Below are positions 61,535-64,000 of a stretch of 64,000 bases of DNA, in pieces; within the stretch, counting starts at the first letter, position 1; the number at the start of each line of letters is the position of its first letter. The notes below the pieces were generated by a model that saw only the letters and a program-made list of their open reading frames with translations, was not told the DNA's origin and did no database searches. The stretch lies in contig JAUTDP010000011.1 of the NCBI GenBank assembly GCA_033439795.1, positions 1,488,001 through 1,552,000 on the forward strand, read 5' to 3'. Source of the DNA: Sordaria brevicollis (lineage: Eukaryota; Ascomycota; Sordariomycetes; Sordariales; Sordariaceae). The translations under genes were made by a program, and so were the position numbers.

Positions 61535-64000
61535 TTTGGCTAGTGAATATCCTTCTATACCTTCTATATATACTAATCGATATATTCTTTACGTAATTAA
61601 GCCTCTAAGAGGGTAAGCACGATAATTAACTATTGTGCATATTATATAAAGTTATAACTTTTAATATATAATAGAGGTGAAGGTAAGGTATTACAATTAA
61701 GCGGAAATAGCCAATTGCGAAGTATACGATTATATTCGATTTTCGATTTGGGGGTTAAAAATACGTTTAGTAGTATTTCGTATATTGCGGTAGTAATGTT
61801 TAGAATTATAGTTAGAATTCGGAAAAAAAGAAAAAAAAACGAAAAAAAAGGAAATAATATTTACCTTTATATTTTGAATGTACTGGGTTAGGTGGTCGTA
61901 TTAGAATAGTATCGAGTATAGGCGTTAAGTCGAATAATGCTGGTCGATATTAATTAATACCCCATTGAGTGCAGTATGCGGCCTTATCTCTTTTGCGCTA
62001 AAGGTTGATATCGACTTCGTATTTTATTTATATATATTGGTAATAGTACTGGTTGATTTTAATATTATTTATAAGAATATCCTTTTTATTAATAATATAG
62101 TCTGGACCGATTAGACAAAATCGATAAAATTTATAGCCTACTATACCAATAATATTAATATTCTAGTTCTATTGAGGCATATTGCTAGTGTAATAGAGTG
62201 TAAATATTAACACCAGGGTAGGCCTTCCCTGGAATTCTATAATAATACCCCTATTTAACGGTATTATATATTTAAGAGCCTTAACGACATCTTCGAAATT
62301 TGAAGCATACGGTCCGAATATAACAGGAAAAATATTAGCATCTTTAGCACGGGTATTAAAAAACAGGCCCGCTAGTAACTAATATATACCTATAATAGAT
62401 TTATATACATTATAATATATATTAAAGCCGTTAATAAAAATAAAGACCGGGTAGCTTAGAATATTATTACTATATCGTATATATATTTTATTTTACTACT
62501 CTTCGAAGTACTCCCTCTTATATATTTTAATTTCGAGTTCGGTACGAGGTGGCGAAGTGTATATAAGCGGGTAGATTTTCTTATATACGGTATACGGTAT
62601 ATTTTCGTTAATAAGGAAGGTATTAGGCTCACTACTATTATCGAAATTATTAAGGATACGGCGTACTAAGAAGGCCCTTTTTTAATACTTAATATTTAGC
62701 TCTATTATATATTTCTAGAATCTTTTTCGAGTTCGAAGCTCGCTAACCGTACGATTACGATTACAATTACGACCTTTAGGTTTTAGATTAACCATTAAAT
62801 TGGGGTTACTCAAATTATTACCATTAAAGTAATTAATATTAATAGGAGTAAATTAATTAACCTATTCTTAAAGGATCTATTCTTCTTTATCTAACCGTAT
62901 AACCAATTCGTATTTCTTAAACTTTATATTATAATTAAACTGGTAAAATAGACTAAAACTAGGGTATTTAAATTCGATTTCGTCGATAGGGATATATTCG
63001 TTAATTATAAGCGTAATTTCTCCTTCGGCTTCCTTAAATTTATTAATGTAATTTTTCCTTATTACTTTAATACGGTTAATATATAAACGGAAGTCTAGGT
63101 GGTTATCGGTAAGGCGGTAAAAACAAGGAGCTCTTATATTATTATACTCGTCGTTATTAATATAGTTATTATTATTATTATTATTATTTAAGTTGTAATA
63201 ATCGATATCGGTAACGTTATAAGTAGTATAGTCCTTGTAATAATGGAAATAGATAAAATTTAACGGGAAAATAGCCTTACCGTTATTATTAAAATCGTTA
63301 AAAAAATGCGTATATTCGCTAGAGGTTATTTTAATTGATAATAACTAGCAATTTGAATAATATAACTCTATCGGATTCTCGACGAAGTGTATTATACTTT
63401 TATATAAATTAACGGCCGTATCGGAATTTAAGAAGGCTTAAAATAACGATTTGGGGTCTATAAAATAAAGTGGGGCCGGTACTATAAATTCGTCTTCTAA
63501 ATCGCTAAATTATAATACCGAATTTTTAGGCGCAATGCCAATATCTTCTCCCGAAGTACGCTTTTATTTTTATTATTATTACTTCGCTTATTCTTTCTTT
63601 CGACGAGCGGACTCTATCTTTATCTTATCTTTTTGCAATAGTACTTTTATTATACATATATCGAATAATAGTAGCCGCTACGTAAATCGACCTTTTAGGG
63701 TCGCTAATTATCTTAATAATAATTATACTACTAATATAGGATATCCGTTACGATTGCGCAATAAGTTTAATATTTTTAATTATATTTTATAATTCTTTGA
63801 CGATATGCAATGCAAATAAATATATAAGCTAAGCGCTATTCCGAAGTTCGTTATATATTCGTATTTATTATAGTAATATCGAATTAGGGTCGAGGAATTA
63901 GTGATCTAGCCAGTGGGTAGCATTTTTTACGCTAGGGGTTCTTATAGTAAAGGTAATTCGTTTATTTATTCGATTACTTATTCGTCGATAAAATCTTCAT
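61535..64000 (-). mobile_element. DNA transposon B4 (right half of the copy started as B2)
   Basis: Begins TTTGGCTAGTGAATATCC, matching the B3 internal sequence TTTGGTTAATGAAGGTCC at 53043 that follows the second ORF. It therefore continues B2 across the B3 insertion. The copy runs off the window. Confidence 0.85.
61700..64000 (-). pseudogene. CMC/tnp2-like transposase of B4, partial
   Basis: Third copy of the transposase, aligned to 53200-55640 of B3 along its length. The core block is at about 62570-62150 and the N-terminal acidic segment near 63960. RIP is moderate, and some CpA/TpG remain near 61950-62220, where the text around RFCLI-like residues and CTQWGIS near 61965 is easier to read than in B1 or B3. 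The N terminus is beyond the window. The stop-free stretch at 63535-63792 on the plus strand is a shadow. Confidence 0.6.

Overview
This window looks like an AT-rich, gene-free block of a filamentous ascomycete genome (Pezizomycotina) that has been heavily mutated by repeat-induced point mutation (RIP). CpA and TpG are almost missing over most of it while TpA, TpT and even CpG persist; the first 120 bases have no CpA and one TpG. Old reading frames are still legible, but they are full of TAA and TAG where CAA, CAG and TGG once stood, and catalytic aspartates have become asparagine. I see no intact cellular gene, no tRNA or rRNA and no CRISPR array. Everything I can assign is transposable element, much of it nested.

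Layout. 1-4776: 3' part of a chromodomain Ty3/Gypsy element (A, + strand) with its 3' LTR, inserted into a large TIR DNA transposon. That family, called B here, is about 11.5 kb. It encodes a CMC/tnp2-like (possibly Plavaka-like) transposase, a second unrecognised protein, and a divergent protein of about 1,170 codons with an AT-hook, coiled coil and RG/RD-rich tail. Copy B1 occupies 4777-27369. It is broken by a complete Gypsy element C (8149-15390, - strand, 253-bp LTRs, 5-bp duplication ATACT) and by a complete Tad1-type LINE D (17248-24213, + strand, 15-bp duplication). 27370-29644 is an inverted LINE fragment. 29645-32693 and 61535-64000 are the two halves of another B copy (B2/B4), split by a third copy, B3 (32694-61534).

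B3 is itself split by element E (about 33549-50905, 17.4 kb). E has its own terminal inverted repeats and a 6-8 bp target duplication. Its RIP-degraded plus strand encodes an SNF2-family helicase with all main motifs recognisable, plus several coding-like stretches I cannot name. A 20-bp palindrome (TTTACTCCTATAGGAGTAAA and variants) recurs at least fifteen times inside E. I could find no recognisable transposase or recombinase in it. E is the best candidate for something undescribed.

How the parts may work together (inference). The B layout (transposase, second ORF, divergent DNA-binding protein, subterminal AACCGTT/AACGGTT repeats) resembles the two-component logic of plant CACTA elements, where one protein binds subterminal repeats and another is the transposase. 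RIP is uneven. The B3 AT-hook gene, both B3 ends and the two tips of E keep CpA and TpG, so the original coding potential is best read there. Gene boundaries below are approximate unless a junction, intron or duplication fixes them.
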